Source of the DNA: Amycolatopsis orientalis DSM 40040 = KCTC 9412
GTDB taxonomy: Bacteria > Actinomycetota > Actinomycetes > Mycobacteriales > Pseudonocardiaceae
Assembly: GCF_000478275.1 (NCBI RefSeq)
Contig: NZ_ASJB01000043.1
Span: 124,001-188,000 of the forward strand
Length of the DNA stretch: 64,000 bases
Reading direction: 5' to 3'
The notes beneath the pieces were generated by a model. That model was not told where the DNA came from, ran no database searches, and saw only the letters and a list, made by a program, of their open reading frames with translations. A program made the translations under genes and the position numbers. Every line of letters starts with the position of its first letter. Position 1 is the stretch's first letter. This document shows, in pieces, positions 26,235-35,313 of the stretch.

Positions 26235-26777
26235 TCGGAAGGTCACCTACAAGAGTGATGAATGATCGGGAACGAGAATGGGTACAAGGGCGTTGACGGG
26301 ATATGAGGCAGCTACCGGGGAGCACTCCAACTGCCCGCCACTCCACCGGGGTGGCGGCGGATTCCCCGGGCAGCGTCACCCTCGGCTTTTTCCTGTCCGA
26401 AGGCTTGCGCCGTCCGCGTGAAAACAAATCACGGGGACGACGCCCGACAGGCCGGATTGTCCCGCTGTCCCCACGATCGTCGTCGCGTGCGGTGACGAGG
26501 TCTCACGTCCTGATATCCCCCGGCTCGGGGGCTGTTGCTCGCGGCGTGATGCAGCTAACGTGCAGCGCTATCAGCAATCCCGGCAGGCAGGGAGGTGACC
26601 AGCCCATGTCCCTGGCGCCGGAGCCGCGCTGAGTCCGCGCTCGGACATCCGACACGAGACGTCGTTGCCGCATGCCGAGTTCCCTCATCGCCCGCGATCC
26701 GGGCTTCGTCCCCGCTTTACCGGCGCCCTAGTGAACACATCTACAGCTCGCAGTCATTTCAGCGAGGGAGGTCGTGT
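26235..26777 (+). other. Long leader region of hpf with a SigR-like promoter
   Basis: A 543-nt gap without a convincing gene. It holds GGGAAC (26268-26273), 18 nt, then GTT (26292-26294): the SigR/SigH-type consensus. An eight-codon open frame (26606-26632) with GGAGG 10 nt before its ATG is too short to call. Several GC-rich stems lie between. Confidence 0.45.
26268..26294 (+). promoter_or_regulatory. SigR/SigH-type promoter candidate upstream of hpf
   Basis: -35 GGGAAC and -10 GTT separated by exactly 18 nt, matching the GGGAAY-N18-GTT consensus seen in front of sigR in this window. It would give a leader of about 480 nt for hpf. Confidence 0.4.
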
Positions 26778-27470
26778 ATGGACATCGTCGTTAAGGGCCG
26801 CAACGTGGAGGTGCCCGACCACTATCGGGCACTCGTCAGCGAAAAGCTGGCCCGGCTAGAGCGCTACGACAAGAAGGTCATCCGTTACGACGTGGAGCTC
26901 TTCCACGAGCCCAATCGCCGACAGTCGAAGAACTGTCAGCGCGTCGAAATCACCGGGAAGGGCCGAGGCCCCGCCGTACGCGCCGAAGCGTGTGCCGGCG
27001 ACTTCTACGCAGCGCTGGATTCCGCACTGAACAAGCTCGAGAACAGGTTGCGGAAGACACACGACCGACGGCGCGTGCACTATGGCCGCAGCCGCCCGGA
27101 ATCCGTCGCCGAGGCGACTTCGATCGCGGTCGCCGGTGGGATGACCACCGACACCCGACATCTGGCAGGCACCGCTGTGCTCGAAGCGCCAGAGGCCGAA
27201 CCCATGGCCAACGGTTTCGCTGTCGAGAGCGGTGACGACTTCGAGATGCCCCAGCAGCAGCGCTGGGATGACGGGGTGACCGAACATCAGCCCGGTCGCG
27301 TCGTCCGCGAGAAGAAACACGACGCGGTACCGATGACGGTGGACCAGGCCCTCTACGAGATGGAACTGGTCGGCCACGACTTCTACCTCTTCAACGACTC
27401 CGACGCCGGATGCCCGAGCGTCGTCTACCGGAGGCGAGGCTTCGACTACGGCGTCATCCGGCTGAGTTAG
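26778..27470 (+). CDS. hpf: Long-form ribosome hibernation promoting factor
   Basis: A 230-residue protein. The N-terminal 105 residues are the S30AE domain that sits in the mRNA channel of the 30S subunit (MDIVVKGRNVEVPDHYRALVSEKLARLERYD). A flexible linker follows, and the C-terminal 60 residues (PMTVDQALYEMELVGHDFYLF...GFDYGVIRLS) form the dimerisation domain that pairs ribosomes into 100S particles. GGAGG 7 nt before ATG 26778 fixes the start. It lies in the conserved lpqB-comF-hpf-secA order. Stress control is plausible because of the SigR-like promoter in its long leader. A strong hairpin follows. Confidence 0.96.
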   Translation: MDIVVKGRNVEVPDHYRALVSEKLARLERYDKKVIRYDVELFHEPNRRQSKNCQRVEITGKGRGPAVRAEACAGDFYAALDSALNKLENRLRKTHDRRRVHYGRSRPESVAEATSIAVAGGMTTDTRHLAGTAVLEAPEAEPMANGFAVESGDDFEMPQQQRWDDGVTEHQPGRVVREKKHDAVPMTVDQALYEMELVGHDFYLFNDSDAGCPSVVYRRRGFDYGVIRLS

Positions 27471-27500
27471 CCGGCCTCCCACGTCCGCAACGTCCACGAA

Positions 27501-27534
27501 CGGCGGCCCGCACGTGCTCGCGTGTGGGCCGCCG
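27501..27534 (+). terminator. Terminator hairpin after hpf
   Basis: CGGCGGCCCGCAC (27501-27513) pairs with GTGTGGGCCGCCG (27522-27534), with one G-U pair, 30 nt after the hpf stop. Confidence 0.75.
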
Positions 27535-27719
27535 TCATGTCCGGATCAGGCGGGATATGTCCCGCTCCGGTCAGGTACCGACCGACGGTGCGTGCGCGAA
27601 CACCGAGGTGTTCCCTACGATGGGGGTCGGATGGCGGTGCGTAACCCGGCGCCGCCGCATACGAGACTGCCCGGGATCGGCTCGGGTGCGATCACAATTC
27701 AGCTAGTGAGGTCGACCGG

Positions 27720-30548
27720 ATGGTGCTGAACCGCCTGCTCCGCGCGGGCGAGGGCAAGATGGTGAAGCGGCTGCGCAACATCGCCGATCACATCAACACC
27801 CTCGAAGACGACGTCAAGGAACTTTCGGACACGGCGCTGAGGGCGAAGACCGACGAGTTCCGTAAGCGGCACGCGGACGGCGAGTCACTCGACGACCTCC
27901 TGCCGGAGGCGTTCGCGGTGGCGAGGGAGGCGGCCTGGCGCGTGCTCGGCCAGCGGCCCTACGACGTCCAGCTGATGGGCGGCGCCGCGCTGCACCTCGG
28001 CCAGGTCTCGGAGATGAAGACCGGTGAGGGCAAGACCCTGACCCAGGTCCTCCCCGCGTACCTGAACGCCATCTCCGGCAAGGGCGTGCACGTCATCACG
28101 GTGAACGACTACCTCGCCAAACGTGACGCCGAATGGATGGGCCGGATCCACCGTTTCCTCGGTCTCGAGGTCGGGGTCATCCTGGCCGACCAGACGCCGG
28201 AGGTCCGCCGCCAGCAGTACGCCGCCGACATCACGCACGGCACGAACAACGAGTTCGGCTTCGACTACCTCCGCGACAACATGGCGTGGAGCCTCGAGGA
28301 CTGCGTCCAGCGCGGCCACAACTTCGCGATCGTCGACGAGGTGGACTCCATCCTCATCGACGAGGCCAGGACGCCGCTGATCATCTCCGGCCCGGCCGAC
28401 CAGTCCTCGCGCTGGTACATCGAGTTCGCGCGGATGACCCCGCTGATGAAGCCGGACGTCCACTACGAGGTGGACATCCGCAAGCGCACCGTCGGTGTCA
28501 CCGAGAAGGGTGTCGCCTTCGTCGAGGACCAGCTCGGTATCGAGAACCTCTACGAGGCCGCGAACACGCCGCTGGTCGGCTACCTGAACAACGCGCTGAA
28601 GGTCAAGGAGCTCTACAAGCGCGACAAGGACTACATCGTCCGCGACGGCGAGGTCCTGATCGTCGACGAGTTCACCGGCCGCATCCTGCACGGCCGCCGC
28701 TACAACGAGGGCATGCACCAGGCGATCGAGGCCAAGGAAGGCGTCGAGATCAAGGCCGAGAACCAGACGCTCGCCACGATCACGCTGCAGAACTACTTCC
28801 GGCTCTACGACAAGCTGTCGGGGATGACCGGTACCGCCGAGACCGAGGCGGCCGAGTTCCACCAGACCTACAAGCTGGGTGTGGTGCCGATCCCGACCAA
28901 CAAGCCGATGGTCCGCGCCGACCAGGCCGACCTGATCTACAAGACCGAGCAGGCCAAGTTCGAGGCCGTCGCCGAGGACATCGCCGAGCGGCACGAGAAG
29001 GGCCAGCCGGTCCTGGTCGGCACCACGAGTGTCGAGAAGTCCGAGCACCTGTCGAAGCTGCTGCTCAAGCTGGGTGTCCCGCACGAGGTCCTCAACGCCA
29101 AGCACCACGACCGGGAGGCGCTGATCGTCGCCAGGGCGGGGCGCAAGGGCGCGGTCACGGTCGCCACCAACATGGCGGGCCGCGGTACCGACATCGTGCT
29201 CGGCGGCAACCCGGACCTCATCGCCGACGAGGTACTGCGTGAGCGCGGCCTCGACCCGGTCGAGCACTCCGAGGAGTACGAGGCCGCCTGGCCGAAGGTG
29301 CTCGAAGAGATCCAGGCGGAGACCAAGGCCGAGGCCGAGGAGGTCCGCGCGGCGGGCGGGCTCTACGTGCTCGGCACCGAGCGGCACGAGTCCCGCCGGA
29401 TCGACAACCAGCTCCGCGGTCGTTCCGGCCGTCAGGGCGACCCGGGCGAGTCCCGGTTCTACCTGTCGCTCGGTGACGAGCTCATGCGCCGGTTCAACGC
29501 GACGATGGTCGAGCGGGTCATGACCACCATGCGGCTGCCGGACGACGTGCCGATCGAGCACAAGATGGTCTCCAAGGCGATCAAGAGCGCGCAGACGCAG
29601 GTCGAGCAGCAGAACATGGAGATCCGCAAGAACGTCCTCAAGTACGACGAGGTGATGAACGAGCAGCGCAAGGTGATCTACGCCGAGCGCCTGCGCGTCC
29701 TCGAGGGCGAGGATCTGCGCGAGCAGATCGAGCACATGCTGGTCGACGTCATCAACGCGTACGTCACCGAAGAGACCTCCTCGGGCTACGCCGAGGACTG
29801 GGACCACGAGAAGCTGTGGACGGCGCTCAAGACGCTGTACCCGGTCAAGGTCACCTGGGAAGAGCTCACCGCGGACGACGACCTGGACGCCGACGGGCTG
29901 CGCGAGGCGCTGCTCGAAGACGCCCACCGCGCGTACGACGAGCGTGAGGCCGAGATCGACGCCAAGGTCGGCGAAGGCGCGATGCGCAGCCTGGAGCGCC
30001 AGGTCATGCTCACCGTGCTCGACCGCAAGTGGCGTGAGCACCTCTACGAGATGGACTATCTCAAGGAGGGCATCGGCATGCGGGCCCTGGCGCAGCGCGA
30101 CCCGGTCATCGAGTACCAGCGCGAGGGCTACGACATGTTCCGCGCGATGCTGGAGTCGCTGAAGGAGGAGGCCGTCGGCTTCCTGTTCAACCTCCAGGTC
30201 GAGCAGGCCGAGCCCGCCGCCCCGGCGCCGGAGTCCGCGGCGGCGCTGCCCGCCGGGGTCGCGTCCGGGAACGGCCAGGCCAACGGCGACGGCCGCCACG
30301 CCCGTCCGACGCCTCCGCAGGGTCCGGCGACAGACACCGAATCCGTGCCGTCCGCCTTGCGCGGCAAGGGACTCGGCGGCGGTGCGCGATCCGGGCTGAC
30401 CATGTCGGGCCCGTCCGAGGACGGCGGCGTCGAGTCGCATTCGGACAGTGCCGGCAGCGACGGCGGAGACCAGAGCGGGACCCGCCGGGAGCGTCGCGCC
30501 GCGCAGCGCGCCTCCCAGAAGAAGGGCAAGAAGGGCCCGCGCCGCTAA
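27720..30548 (+). CDS. secA: Preprotein translocase ATPase SecA
   Basis: A 942-residue motor that drives Sec-dependent export through SecYEG. Walker [13 protein letters not shown]-like [13 protein letters not shown], the preprotein cross-linking domain, second nucleotide-binding domain ([16 protein letters not shown]) and [18 protein letters not shown] motif are all present. The C-terminus (about 840-942) is a long Ala/Pro/Gly-rich linker ending in a basic patch. The zinc-binding SecB-contact motif is missing, as in mycobacterial SecA1. The start is ATG 27720 or GTG 27723. Gene order is hpf-secA as in M. tuberculosis (Rv3241c-Rv3240c). No second SecA is in the window. Confidence 0.98.
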   Translation: MVLNRLLRAGEGKMVKRLRNIADHINTLEDDVKELSDTALRAKTDEFRKRHADGESLDDLLPEAFAVAREAAWRVLGQRPYDVQLMGGAALHLGQVSEMKTGEGKTLTQVLPAYLNAISGKGVHVITVNDYLAKRDAEWMGRIHRFLGLEVGVILADQTPEVRRQQYAADITHGTNNEFGFDYLRDNMAWSLEDCVQRGHNFAIVDEVDSILIDEARTPLIISGPADQSSRWYIEFARMTPLMKPDVHYEVDIRKRTVGVTEKGVAFVEDQLGIENLYEAANTPLVGYLNNALKVKELYKRDKDYIVRDGEVLIVDEFTGRILHGRRYNEGMHQAIEAKEGVEIKAENQTLATITLQNYFRLYDKLSGMTGTAETEAAEFHQTYKLGVVPIPTNKPMVRADQADLIYKTEQAKFEAVAEDIAERHEKGQPVLVGTTSVEKSEHLSKLLLKLGVPHEVLNAKHHDREALIVARAGRKGAVTVATNMAGRGTDIVLGGNPDLIADEVLRERGLDPVEHSEEYEAAWPKVLEEIQAETKAEAEEVRAAGGLYVLGTERHESRRIDNQLRGRSGRQGDPGESRFYLSLGDELMRRFNATMVERVMTTMRLPDDVPIEHKMVSKAIKSAQTQVEQQNMEIRKNVLKYDEVMNEQRKVIYAERLRVLEGEDLREQIEHMLVDVINAYVTEETSSGYAEDWDHEKLWTALKTLYPVKVTWEELTADDDLDADGLREALLEDAHRAYDEREAEIDAKVGEGAMRSLERQVMLTVLDRKWREHLYEMDYLKEGIGMRALAQRDPVIEYQREGYDMFRAMLESLKEEAVGFLFNLQVEQAEPAAPAPESAAALPAGVASGNGQANGDGRHARPTPPQGPATDTESVPSALRGKGLGGGARSGLTMSGPSEDGGVESHSDSAGSDGGDQSGTRRERRAAQRASQKKGKKGPRR

Positions 30549-30558
30549 GACAGACAGG

Positions 30559-30605
30559 GAAAGGGGCCTTCACCGCACGCGACCGGCGCGGTGAAGGCCC
30601 CTTTC
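30559..30605. repeat. Family D palindrome, copy 2
   Basis: Perfect 18-bp arms (30559-30576, 30588-30605), GAAAGGGGCCTTCACCGC, between convergent secA and the Rv3235-like gene; it abuts the stop codon of the latter. Differs from copies at 5557 and 62387 by a paired substitution. Confidence 0.85.
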
Positions 30606-31121
30606 TCATGCCGCCAGCCGGAGCGCGGAGACCCGGCGCGGAGGCTTCAGCAGGTGGAAGCGGGTGCACACCCAGCCCGCCGGGGTCCGCTCGAACCGCG
30701 CGGCCAGCGCGAGGCAGCGCCCGTTCTGCTCGACGGTCGCGCAGGCCTCGACGACGCCGTCCGCCGGATGGCACAGGTGGATCGACTTCGGCCGGTAGCC
30801 GCCCGGCGGCCGCTGACGGCTGCGGGCGAGCAGCGCATTGTGGAGGGCGGGATCGAGGATCGGCTCGATCTGGGCGGCCGGACGGCGCCCGTCGCAGGCT
30901 TCGAGGATGGTGGTCAGCAGCCTGCCCACCTGCCGTCTGTCCGGCGTGTCCGGCCCGGGTTCGGTACGGGGTACCTCGGTGAACTCCTTGCCGGGGAGTC
31001 GCAGGTCCAGTACGAGCTGGTTGTCCGGCGTCGGAGCCCGGTGTGTCGGCCCGTCGGGGCGGTTCGTGGTCCGGTAGGCCGGTTCACACGGTTTCAGCCG
31101 TCTCAGTGTGTACGAAGTCAT
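30606..31121 (-). CDS. Rv3235-family conserved actinobacterial protein
   Basis: A 171-residue, Arg/Pro-rich, probably cytoplasmic protein with no signal peptide or membrane helix. The first 65 residues look disordered. The rest is a compact domain with VGRLLTTILEACDGRRPAAQIEPILDP and a final VCTRFHLLKPPRR. It resembles the family named after M. tuberculosis Rv3235, which lies close to secA there as well. Function unknown; position beside secA is conserved, which hints at a housekeeping role. It is convergent with secA, separated only by a palindrome. Confidence 0.65.
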   Translation of the reverse strand: MTSYTLRRLKPCEPAYRTTNRPDGPTHRAPTPDNQLVLDLRLPGKEFTEVPRTEPGPDTPDRRQVGRLLTTILEACDGRRPAAQIEPILDPALHNALLARSRQRPPGGYRPKSIHLCHPADGVVEACATVEQNGRCLALAARFERTPAGWVCTRFHLLKPPRRVSALRLAA

Positions 31122-31247
31122 CGGTCGTCCCCCTCCGCGGCCCCCTCGGCCACGCCCAGCAACTCAGGGCCCGGCGGCGGGCGAGGCGGCGACAGGAACC
31201 GCCCGAGAGGATGAACCGGGTGGTGATCGCTTGTGTACCGTGGGCCG

Positions 31248-31637
31248 ATGCTGAAAGGGCTGGTCATCGACTACGTCGGGGTGCTGACGGACGCCGGCGC
31301 GGACGAGCCGTACGCCTTCCTGCTGGCGGCCAGGGAACGCGGCATCAAAACGGCCTTGCTCTCCAACGCACCCGGGGCGTCGGACGAGGCCAAGCGCACG
31401 CTGGACCCGTTCTTCGACGCGCTCGTCTTCTCCGGTGAGGTCGGCGTCGCGAAACCCGAGCGTGAGGTCTACCTGCTCACCGCGGGGCTGCTCGAACTGC
31501 CCGCCGAAAGGTGCGTGTTCGTCGACGACGCTTCGCACAATGTCCGCGCGGCGGTGGCCGCCGGGATGGCTGGGGTGCACCACACGTCGGTCGAGGAGAC
31601 CTTGACCGAGCTCAGCGCCCTGTTCCCGAAGCCCTAG
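31248..31637 (+). CDS. HAD-superfamily hydrolase, capless
   Basis: A 129-residue protein. It has HAD motif I as IDYVGVLTD (nucleophile Asp8; the usual second Asp is Val), motif II TALLSNAPG, a Lys in VGVAKPEREVY, and motif IV CVFVDDASHNVRAA. There is no cap domain, so the substrate would be large or the protein may bind rather than hydrolyse. Replacement of the acid/base Asp is common in the epoxide-hydrolase-like HAD branch and lowers confidence in phosphatase activity. The 3' end overlaps the convergent methyltransferase gene by 26 nt. Its promoter is shared with the divergent Rv3235-like gene (126-nt gap). Confidence 0.75.
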   Translation: MLKGLVIDYVGVLTDAGADEPYAFLLAARERGIKTALLSNAPGASDEAKRTLDPFFDALVFSGEVGVAKPEREVYLLTAGLLELPAERCVFVDDASHNVRAAVAAGMAGVHHTSVEETLTELSALFPKP

Positions 31638-32445
31638 CGGTTCCTGAAGCCCTAGCGCGGCGCACCAGCTCGAAGGACAGCACCGCGGCGGCGGCCGAGA
31701 CGTTCAGCGACTCGACCTCGCCCGGCATCGGGATCGACACCCATTCCGTCACGAGTTCGCCGACCTCGGCGCCGACGCCGTTCGTCTCCCCGCCCAGTAC
31801 GAACGCCGCGCGCTGCGGCAGTTCGACGTCGAACACCGAATCGCGGGCCGAAGCGCCCAGCGCGTAGATCCCGTACCCGGCCTCGGTGAGCATTTCGGCG
31901 GCCTCGCGCGCGCTGCCGCACCGCAGCACCGGCGCGCGGAACGCGACCCCGGCCGAGGCCTTGACCACCATCGGGTCGAGGGCGGCGACCCCGCGCCGCG
32001 GCACGATGACACCCTCCAGCCCGGCGGCGGTCGCCGTGCGCAGGATCATCCCGACGTTCGCCGGGGTGGTGATCCCGTCGAGCAGCAGCACCCGGGACGG
32101 CGGCCTGCCCTCGGACAGGGCCGCGTGCAGCGACCGCATCCGCGGCGCGACGACGTCGGCGAGCACGCCCTGGTCCTGTTTGCCGTTGCCGGCCAGCACC
32201 TTGACGCGGTGCGCGCTCGCCCGCTGCACCGGCACCCCGGCGGCCTTGGCGGCACGCTGGATCTCGGCGGCGTTCGGCCCGCGCACGGTGTCGGCGAGAA
32301 TCACCTTGTCCACCTCGAGAGCCGCGTCGTCCAATGCCTCGAGCACCGGTTTCCGGCCGTACACCGTCAGGAACCGGTCCTTCGGCGAGATCACCGAGTC
32401 ATCACCCACACCGGCGAGTGTCCCACTATGTAAGGATCGGCTCAT
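31612..32445 (-). CDS. TrmH/SpoU-family rRNA 2'-O-methyltransferase
   Basis: A 277-residue SPOUT enzyme. The N-terminal substrate-binding domain has VYGRKPVLEAL. The knotted catalytic domain has LLLDGITTPANVGMILRTATAAGLEGVIVP (motif 1), FVLGGETNGVG (motif 2) and VSIPMPGEVESLNVSAAAAVLSFEL (motif 3). It probably methylates a ribose in 23S rRNA or tRNA; the family also includes antibiotic-resistance methylases. ATG 32445 is supported by GGAGAGG 9 nt upstream and overlaps the start codon of the divergent WS/DGAT gene. GTG 32409 is an alternative. The C-terminal tail carries a small duplication (RASGTARASGTGR). Confidence 0.82.
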   Translation of the reverse strand: MSRSLHSGTLAGVGDDSVISPKDRFLTVYGRKPVLEALDDAALEVDKVILADTVRGPNAAEIQRAAKAAGVPVQRASAHRVKVLAGNGKQDQGVLADVVAPRMRSLHAALSEGRPPSRVLLLDGITTPANVGMILRTATAAGLEGVIVPRRGVAALDPMVVKASAGVAFRAPVLRCGSAREAAEMLTEAGYGIYALGASARDSVFDVELPQRAAFVLGGETNGVGAEVGELVTEWVSIPMPGEVESLNVSAAAAVLSFELVRRARASGTARASGTGR

Positions 32446-33850
32446 GCCCGACCGCCTCTCCGCGCTGGACGCCTCGTTCCTGTACGTGGAAGACCACTCG
32501 ACCCCGATGCACGTCGGTGGCGTGGCGACCTTCGAACGGCCGCGCGACGGCTTCACCTACGAGCAGCTGCTGGACCTCATCGGGCAGCGCCTGGCGTTCC
32601 TGCCGCGCTATCGCCAGCGGGTGCTGGAGGTGCCGGGCCACCTCGCCCGGCCGGTGTGGGTCGACGACGTCGACTTCGACCTCAACTACCACGTCCGCCG
32701 GTCCGCGCTGCCGCAACCGGGCTCCGACGGCCAGCTGTTCGATCTCGTGGCGCGGCTGATGTCGAGGCGGCTCGACCCCGGAAGGCCGCTGTGGGAGGCG
32801 TACTTCGTCGAGGGCCTCGCGGGGGACCGCATCGCGCTGGTGACCAAGACGCATCAGTCCGTTGTGGACGGGCTGGGCACGATCGAGATCGGGCAGTTGA
32901 TCCTCGACGCCACCCCGCAGGAGCCGGAACCGTTCGACGACACCTGGCATCCGCGCCGCGAACCGAGCCGGACACAGCTGATCCTCGACGCGGTCGCCGA
33001 GACGGTGCAGCGGCCGACGGAACTGGTCGAGAACGTCCGGTCCATCACCCACGACGCCGCCGCGATGGCGGGCAAGGTGTCCGAGACGGTCGGCGATGTC
33101 GCGTCGGCGCTGAAGACCATGGTGTATCCGGCGCCGTCCGGGCCGCTCAACGTCCGTACCTCCGGCGGCCGGATGTTCGCCGTGGTCCGCACGCGGCTGG
33201 AGGACTACCGCAAGGTCCGCGCCGCGCACGGCGGCACGGTCAACGACGTCGTGCTGGCCGCCATCACCGGCGCGCTGCGGGAATGGCTGCTCTCCCGCGG
33301 GTCGAGCCTCACCGCGGCGACCACGGTCCGCGCGCTGGTACCGATGGCCGTCCGCGACGCCGAGACGGCCGAGTACTCGACGCCCGCGCTGGTGGGGAAC
33401 CAGGTCGACGCCTATCTGGTCGATCTGCCGGTGGGTGAGCCGAACGCGGTGCTGCGGCTGCAGCACATCGGTCATGCGATGGCGGATCACCTCGACTCGG
33501 GCCGCTCGGTCGCCGCGCGCGGCCTGCTGACGGTCGGCGGTTTCGCGCCCGCGACGCTGCATTCGCTGGGCGCGCGGGCCGCCGGGTCGATGTCGGGCCG
33601 CATCTTCAACGTGCTGATCACGAATTCGCCGGGCCCGCAGGTGCCGCTCTACGCGGGACAGGCGAAGATGGTGGAGATGTACCCGGTCATGCCGCTGGTG
33701 CGCAATCAGGCGCTGGCGATCGGGGTCACCTCGTATCACGGGGGTGTCTACTTCGGACTGAACGGTGATCGCAAGGCCGTGTCCGATGTGGACCTGCTCG
33801 CCGGGATGATCGAGGAATCGTTGGAAGAACTGAAGGGTGCGCACTGGTGA
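32444..33850 (+). CDS. WS/DGAT (wax ester synthase / diacylglycerol acyltransferase) family protein
   Basis: A 468-residue acyl-CoA-dependent acyltransferase of the type that makes triacylglycerol or wax esters at the membrane. N-terminal RLSALDASFLYVEDHSTPMHVGG is typical. The active-site block reads KTHQSVVDGLG, i.e. HQxxxDG rather than HHxxxDG, so the usual second His is Gln. The C-terminal NVLITNSPGPQVPLYAGQAKMVEMYPVMPL is the conserved DUF1298 part. AAGGA lies 8 nt before ATG 32444. M. tuberculosis has tgs3 (Rv3234c) at the same place. Its stop overlaps the next start (GTGA). LprG-like lipoproteins follow 0.6 kb on. Activity with the altered motif is uncertain. Confidence 0.85.
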   Translation: MPDRLSALDASFLYVEDHSTPMHVGGVATFERPRDGFTYEQLLDLIGQRLAFLPRYRQRVLEVPGHLARPVWVDDVDFDLNYHVRRSALPQPGSDGQLFDLVARLMSRRLDPGRPLWEAYFVEGLAGDRIALVTKTHQSVVDGLGTIEIGQLILDATPQEPEPFDDTWHPRREPSRTQLILDAVAETVQRPTELVENVRSITHDAAAMAGKVSETVGDVASALKTMVYPAPSGPLNVRTSGGRMFAVVRTRLEDYRKVRAAHGGTVNDVVLAAITGALREWLLSRGSSLTAATTVRALVPMAVRDAETAEYSTPALVGNQVDAYLVDLPVGEPNAVLRLQHIGHAMADHLDSGRSVAARGLLTVGGFAPATLHSLGARAAGSMSGRIFNVLITNSPGPQVPLYAGQAKMVEMYPVMPLVRNQALAIGVTSYHGGVYFGLNGDRKAVSDVDLLAGMIEESLEELKGAHW

Positions 33851-34338
33851 GGGTCTATCTTCCCGGGACGATCGCGATGCTCCGTGATCTCGAGACCGCC
33901 GGTGAGTTCCGGGCGCGCAGTGGCACCGGGTTCGCGCTGACGCCGGCGCTGCGGGAGTCCTACGCGAGCGGATCCGACGAAGAACTCGAGTACGCCGCGC
34001 TGCTCGACGCGGCGAGGGCGTCGCTCCGGCTGATCGCGGCCGAGGAGAAGCCGGAGCCGCGGCGGGTGGTGATCTCGGCCGACATCGACGAGGTCACGCT
34101 GCGCCCGGATCTCGACGCCGCCGTCGTCCGGCTGTCCGGACCGGTGAAGATCTCCGACGTCGCCGCGATCCACGTCGACGCGGCCGAGGCCGCGGAGTCC
34201 GTGCGGGCCGCCGCCGCGGTGATCGACCAGGCCGACCTCGGCGACCCGGACGCGGAGTTCACCCTCGGCGACGCCGAAGACCACGAACTCGCCTGGTACG
34301 CCCCCCAAGAACTCCCTTTCCTCCTGGAACTCCTGTAA
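33847..34338 (+). CDS. Conserved actinobacterial protein of unknown function (DUF6912-like)
   Basis: A 163-residue soluble protein beginning RVYLPGTIAMLRDLETAGEF and ending ELAWYAPQELPFLLELL. These resemble a small actinobacterial family (I believe DUF6912) with no known role. No catalytic motif, signal peptide or membrane segment. GTG 33847 overlaps the WS/DGAT stop by 4 nt, so the two are translationally coupled; a role with lipid synthesis is only positional inference. Followed directly by a family B palindrome. Confidence 0.65.
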   Translation: MRVYLPGTIAMLRDLETAGEFRARSGTGFALTPALRESYASGSDEELEYAALLDAARASLRLIAAEEKPEPRRVVISADIDEVTLRPDLDAAVVRLSGPVKISDVAAIHVDAAEAAESVRAAAAVIDQADLGDPDAEFTLGDAEDHELAWYAPQELPFLLELL

Positions 34339-34346
34339 CCCACGCC

Positions 34347-34410
34347 CGCGTTTCGTCCTCTGGATGCGGTAATTGCGCGCGCAAGTACCGCATCCAGAGG
34401 ACGAAACGCG
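34347..34410. repeat. Family B palindrome, copy 2
   Basis: 64-nt inverted repeat with one mismatch per arm; outer TTTCGTCCTCTGGATGCGG. Between convergent genes. Confidence 0.88.
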
Positions 34411-34446
34411 AGTGGGGCGGGACGCCACGCGACGGGGGTGACGGGG

Positions 34447-35241
34447 TCAGCCCGCCGGGATCTCCCCGATCTGGTCCGGCGGCGGCGCCTGGATTTCGGC
34501 CCGCGTCCCCCAGTCGGTGTAGCGCGTGGTGATCCTGGCCTGCGCGCTGTCCGGTACGCCCGACGCGGCGAGGACCGGCGCCAGATCGAGCACCACCCGC
34601 AGCGGCTGATGCGCGTCGTCGAGCCAGAGTTCCATGGGGAGCTTCCCGAGCTTGCCGCCCAGCTCCCCGACGGCCTCCGCCGACAGCCCGGCAGGCAGGT
34701 CGCCGCCCAGCGCGGCCACGTCGAGATCCAGCCGGTAACGCTCGGCCGACACGCCGTCGAGTTCGGTATGCCCGGACTCGACGAGCGTGCCCGCCCGCCG
34801 GATCTGGTCCAGGGCACGGCCGGGGTCGTTCTGCTTCGCCAGCTGGTCGATGCTGCCGCCGGCGACCTGGGAGAACGGATCCGCGCCGTCGGCGGACACC
34901 TTGACCCACGGCTTGCCGCCGGGAACGTCCTCGCGGGCACTCTCGGGGACCTTCACGAAGACGACCTTGTCGATCAGCCTCAGTTCGAGCGGTTCGCCGA
35001 GGAAGTCCGTGGTCATGGTCAGCGCGGTACCCGCTCGCGCGACCCGGGCCTGCCCTTGGCTCTTCGAGCGCATCGCGCCCGCCGTGACGTCGGTGGCGAA
35101 CTTCGCGGCCTTGCCGTCGATGGCGGACGTGGTCCCGTCGGCTAGCGCGCGGGCGTCGGCGAACGAGACGGTTTCGCCGTCGCACGCACCGAGCAGCGCT
35201 CCGAGGACGAGCACGACGGCGGGTAGTGCCGTTCTCCGCAT
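34447..35241 (-). CDS. LppX/LprG-type lipoprotein (1 of 4)
   Basis: A 264-residue lipoprotein with signal peptide and lipobox LLGAC. The mature part has the LppX_LprAFG features shared by its neighbours: TTDFLGEPLELRLIDKVVFVKVP, WVKVSADGADPFSQV, LVESGHTELDGVSAERYRLDLD, MELWLDDAHQPLRV and a final YTDWG...IQAPPPDQIGEIP. In mycobacteria such proteins carry triacylglycerol or complex lipids through a hydrophobic pocket to the outer envelope. ATG 35241 is chosen to start at the signal peptide. Last of four co-directional paralogues; probably its own transcription unit. Confidence 0.82.
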   Translation of the reverse strand: MRRTALPAVVLVLGALLGACDGETVSFADARALADGTTSAIDGKAAKFATDVTAGAMRSKSQGQARVARAGTALTMTTDFLGEPLELRLIDKVVFVKVPESAREDVPGGKPWVKVSADGADPFSQVAGGSIDQLAKQNDPGRALDQIRRAGTLVESGHTELDGVSAERYRLDLDVAALGGDLPAGLSAEAVGELGGKLGKLPMELWLDDAHQPLRVVLDLAPVLAASGVPDSAQARITTRYTDWGTRAEIQAPPPDQIGEIPAG

Positions 35242-35313
35242 GAGGACCTGCTTTCGAGAGCGGGTACCCAAGCGAAACACAGCGGTGGGTCACACCCCGA
35301 TCGGGGGAACGGC

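Noticed and set aside
23307-26246. 979-codon minus-strand open frame across lpqB and comF
   Set aside because: Antisense to well-supported genes and spans a palindromic intergenic region; no ribosome binding site or domain.
26606-26632. Eight-codon open frame (MSLAPEPR) with GGAGG upstream in the hpf leader
   Set aside because: Too short to support without conservation or ribosome profiling; mentioned only as part of the leader.
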